Source: Catonella massiliensis (GTDB taxonomy: Bacteria > Bacillota > Clostridia > Lachnospirales > Lachnospiraceae). Taken from it: 64,000 nucleotides of DNA. The notes beneath the pieces were generated by a model. It ran no database searches. It was not told where the DNA came from and was given only the letters and a program-made list of their open reading frames with translations. This document shows positions 62,590 to 64,000 of the stretch, in pieces (position 1 is the stretch's first letter; every line of letters starts with the position of its first letter). Made by a program: the position numbers and the translations under genes. Location: assembly GCF_016651435.1 (NCBI RefSeq), contig NZ_JAEPRJ010000001.1:868001-932000 (forward strand), in the 5' to 3' direction.

Positions 62590-62608
62590 TATAAAAGGAG
62601 AAGCGCTT

Positions 62609-64000
62609 ATGAAGAAACTTGAGAACAAGATTATGCTCATCACCTATGCTGACTGCATGGGAAATAACTTTAAGGACCTATCTCGGGTGCTTGACAAGCA
62701 TTTTAGTAAGGCTGTTGGAGGAGTCCATATCCTGCCGTTTTTCCCATCGTCAGGCGACAGAGGCTTTGCTCCTATGAGATACGATGTAGTGGATGAGGCC
62801 TTTGGTGACTGGGATGATGTTACGAAGCTTTCTGAGAAGTATTATCTTATGTTTGACTATATGTTAAACCACATAAGTGCGCAAAGTCCTTATTATAAGG
62901 ACTTTCTCAAAAACAAGGATAAGAGTCCGTACAAGGACCTGTTTATCAGATACAAGGATTTCTGGGAAAATGGAGAGCCTACAGAAGCTGAGGTAGATGC
63001 CATCTACAAGAGAAAGCCTAGAGCACCTTATGTAGAGGCACATTTTGAAGACGGAACTACAGAGAAGGTATGGTGTACCTTTGACGAAGAGCAGATAGAT
63101 ATTAACTGCCCTTCAGATACTGCCAAAAAGTTCCTCGTTGACAACCTTACAAGTATGGCAAAGAGGGGAGCCGCTATTATAAGGCTTGATGCCTTTGCCT
63201 ATGCTACAAAGAAAGCGGGTACAAGCTGTTTCTTTGTAGAGCCTTATGTATGGGAGCTTCTATCAGAAGTTACTGATGTACTTTCACCTACAGGAGTTAC
63301 CATTCTTCCTGAGATTCACGAGCATTACACCATTCCTTTTAAGATAGCAGAAAAGGGTTACTTTGTTTATGACTTTGCCCTTCCTATGCTTCTTCTCAAT
63401 TCGCTTTACTATGGACAGACAAAGCATCTTAAAGAATGGCTGCTAAAATCTCCTAACAAGCAGTTTACTACTCTTGACACACACGATGGTATAGGTGTGG
63501 TAGATGTAAAGGACCTGCTTCCTGATGAAGAGATTGAGAGAACAAAGGAAGATATATTTAAGTTTGGCGCCAATGTTAAGAAGATATACAATACAGCCGC
63601 TTACAACAACCTTGATATCTATCAGGTGAACTGTACATACTATGCGGCTCTCGGAGACCATGATGATGCTTACCTCTTAGCAAGGGCAGTACAGTTCTTT
63701 GCAAAGGGCATACCTCAGGTGTACTATGTGGGACTTCTTGCAGGTAAGAACGACCTTAAGCTTCTTGAAGAAACTAAAGTAGGTAGAAACATCAACAGGC
63801 ATTATTACACCTTGGAGGAAGTGGACAAAGAGGTAGAACGCCCTGTAGTAAGAGATTTGCTTAAGCTTATGGAGTTTAGAAATACCTCTAAGGCCTTTGC
63901 CCTCGATGGTAAGTTTGAAATACCTGATACTGATGAGGATAAGCTTCACATAATTAGAGAGGCTGAGGGAGAAAGGGCTGAACTTATAGCTGATTTTAAG
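62609..64000 (+). CDS. gtfA: Sucrose phosphorylase (3' partial)
   Basis: The first 464 codons of a GH13 subfamily 18 sucrose phosphorylase, which converts sucrose and phosphate to glucose-1-phosphate and fructose. The start is [40 protein letters not shown] is a subfamily hallmark. Catalytic residues are in RLDAFAYAT (nucleophile Asp), ILPEIHEHY (acid/base Glu) and [10 protein letters not shown] (transition-state Asp). The frame stays open to the window end. AAAGGAG precedes ATG 62609. It lies 19 bases after the NADAR pseudogene and may share its transcript. Confidence 0.93.
   Translation, partial: MKKLENKIMLITYADCMGNNFKDLSRVLDKHFSKAVGGVHILPFFPSSGDRGFAPMRYDVVDEAFGDWDDVTKLSEKYYLMFDYMLNHISAQSPYYKDFLKNKDKSPYKDLFIRYKDFWENGEPTEAEVDAIYKRKPRAPYVEAHFEDGTTEKVWCTFDEEQIDINCPSDTAKKFLVDNLTSMAKRGAAIIRLDAFAYATKKAGTSCFFVEPYVWELLSEVTDVLSPTGVTILPEIHEHYTIPFKIAEKGYFVYDFALPMLLLNSLYYGQTKHLKEWLLKSPNKQFTTLDTHDGIGVVDVKDLLPDEEIERTKEDIFKFGANVKKIYNTAAYNNLDIYQVNCTYYAALGDHDDAYLLARAVQFFAKGIPQVYYVGLLAGKNDLKLLEETKVGRNINRHYYTLEEVDKEVERPVVRDLLKLMEFRNTSKAFALDGKFEIPDTDEDKLHIIREAEGERAELIADFK

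Noticed and set aside
62600..62608. AAGCGCTT palindrome before sucrose phosphorylase as a catabolite-control site
   Set aside because: It does not match the cre consensus well and lies between the ribosome site and start codon.

Overview
The window looks like a chromosome segment of a low-GC Gram-positive anaerobe, most likely a Lachnospiraceae-type Clostridium relative. This rests on strong AGGAGG ribosome sites, sigma-A promoters (TTGACA-17-TATAAT), many lipobox lipoproteins, ECF and Opp/MalE-type importers, DUF4300 and DUF3990/DUF3791 families, and clostridial group II intron relics. The genus is an inference; there is no rRNA in the window. No tRNA, rRNA or CRISPR array was found.

Layout. 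1-1.9 kb: end of an ECF vitamin/metal transporter (EcfT plus a fused double ATPase). 1.9-4.3 kb: an ATPase/RloB (RloAB or AbiL-like) putative defence pair lying between two pieces of a decayed group II intron. 4.3-6.2 kb: a YtrA-type GntR/ABC exporter operon with a clear operator. 6.2-12.5 kb: a DUF4300 lipoprotein behind two structured repeats, two AAA/DUF4143 ATPases each behind its own repeat array, a SemiSWEET transporter and a YdcF protein. 12.6-15.6 kb: gadC-gadB glutamate/GABA acid-resistance operon (minus strand). 15.9-18.3 kb: a zinc-ribbon protein, a small acidic protein and a UDG-like protein. 18.4-21.6 kb: a sugar ABC importer without an ATPase. 21.7-23.5 kb: an Spx/ArsC-like protein, YbaK deacylase and a FadR-type GntR regulator. 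23.6-32.7 kb: a galactan-utilisation locus (LacI, intracellular GH53, MalEFG-type importer, secreted GH53 with a C-terminal binding module, GH42 beta-galactosidase). 32.8-41 kb: YibE/F protein, surface 5'-nucleotidase, RHH protein plus ClpB, DUF1653 protein. 41-51.3 kb: two paralogous oligopeptide-binding proteins and an oppBCDF operon. 51.4-53.6 kb: HicB-like and RHH proteins and glutamate dehydrogenase. 53.7-62 kb: a type I restriction-modification locus with an ADP-ribosyltransferase-like toxin module inside it, a tyrosine recombinase and an inverted silent hsdS cassette. 62-64 kb: a broken NADAR gene and the start of a sucrose phosphorylase.

How the parts fit. The cell appears to live on plant galactan or galacto-oligosaccharides, sucrose and peptides. 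Extracellular galactanase cuts the polymer, the importer (with an ATPase encoded elsewhere) brings in oligomers, and cytoplasmic GH53 and GH42 finish them. Peptide uptake, glutamate dehydrogenase and glutamate decarboxylase/antiporter link amino-acid use to nitrogen balance and acid tolerance. Defence is concentrated in two places: the RloAB pair and the apparently phase-variable type I system.

The most unusual items are: (i) an OppC permease carrying what reads as seven RCC1-type propeller repeats in its extracellular loop, next to an OppF ATPase with a roughly 180-residue helical insertion; (ii) the phase-variable type I locus with a DUF3990/DUF3791 module inserted between hsdS and hsdR; (iii) the RloAB pair embedded in group II intron remains; (iv) several intergenic repeat systems, including a repeated hairpin with compensatory base changes and four iterons at exact 32-bp spacing.
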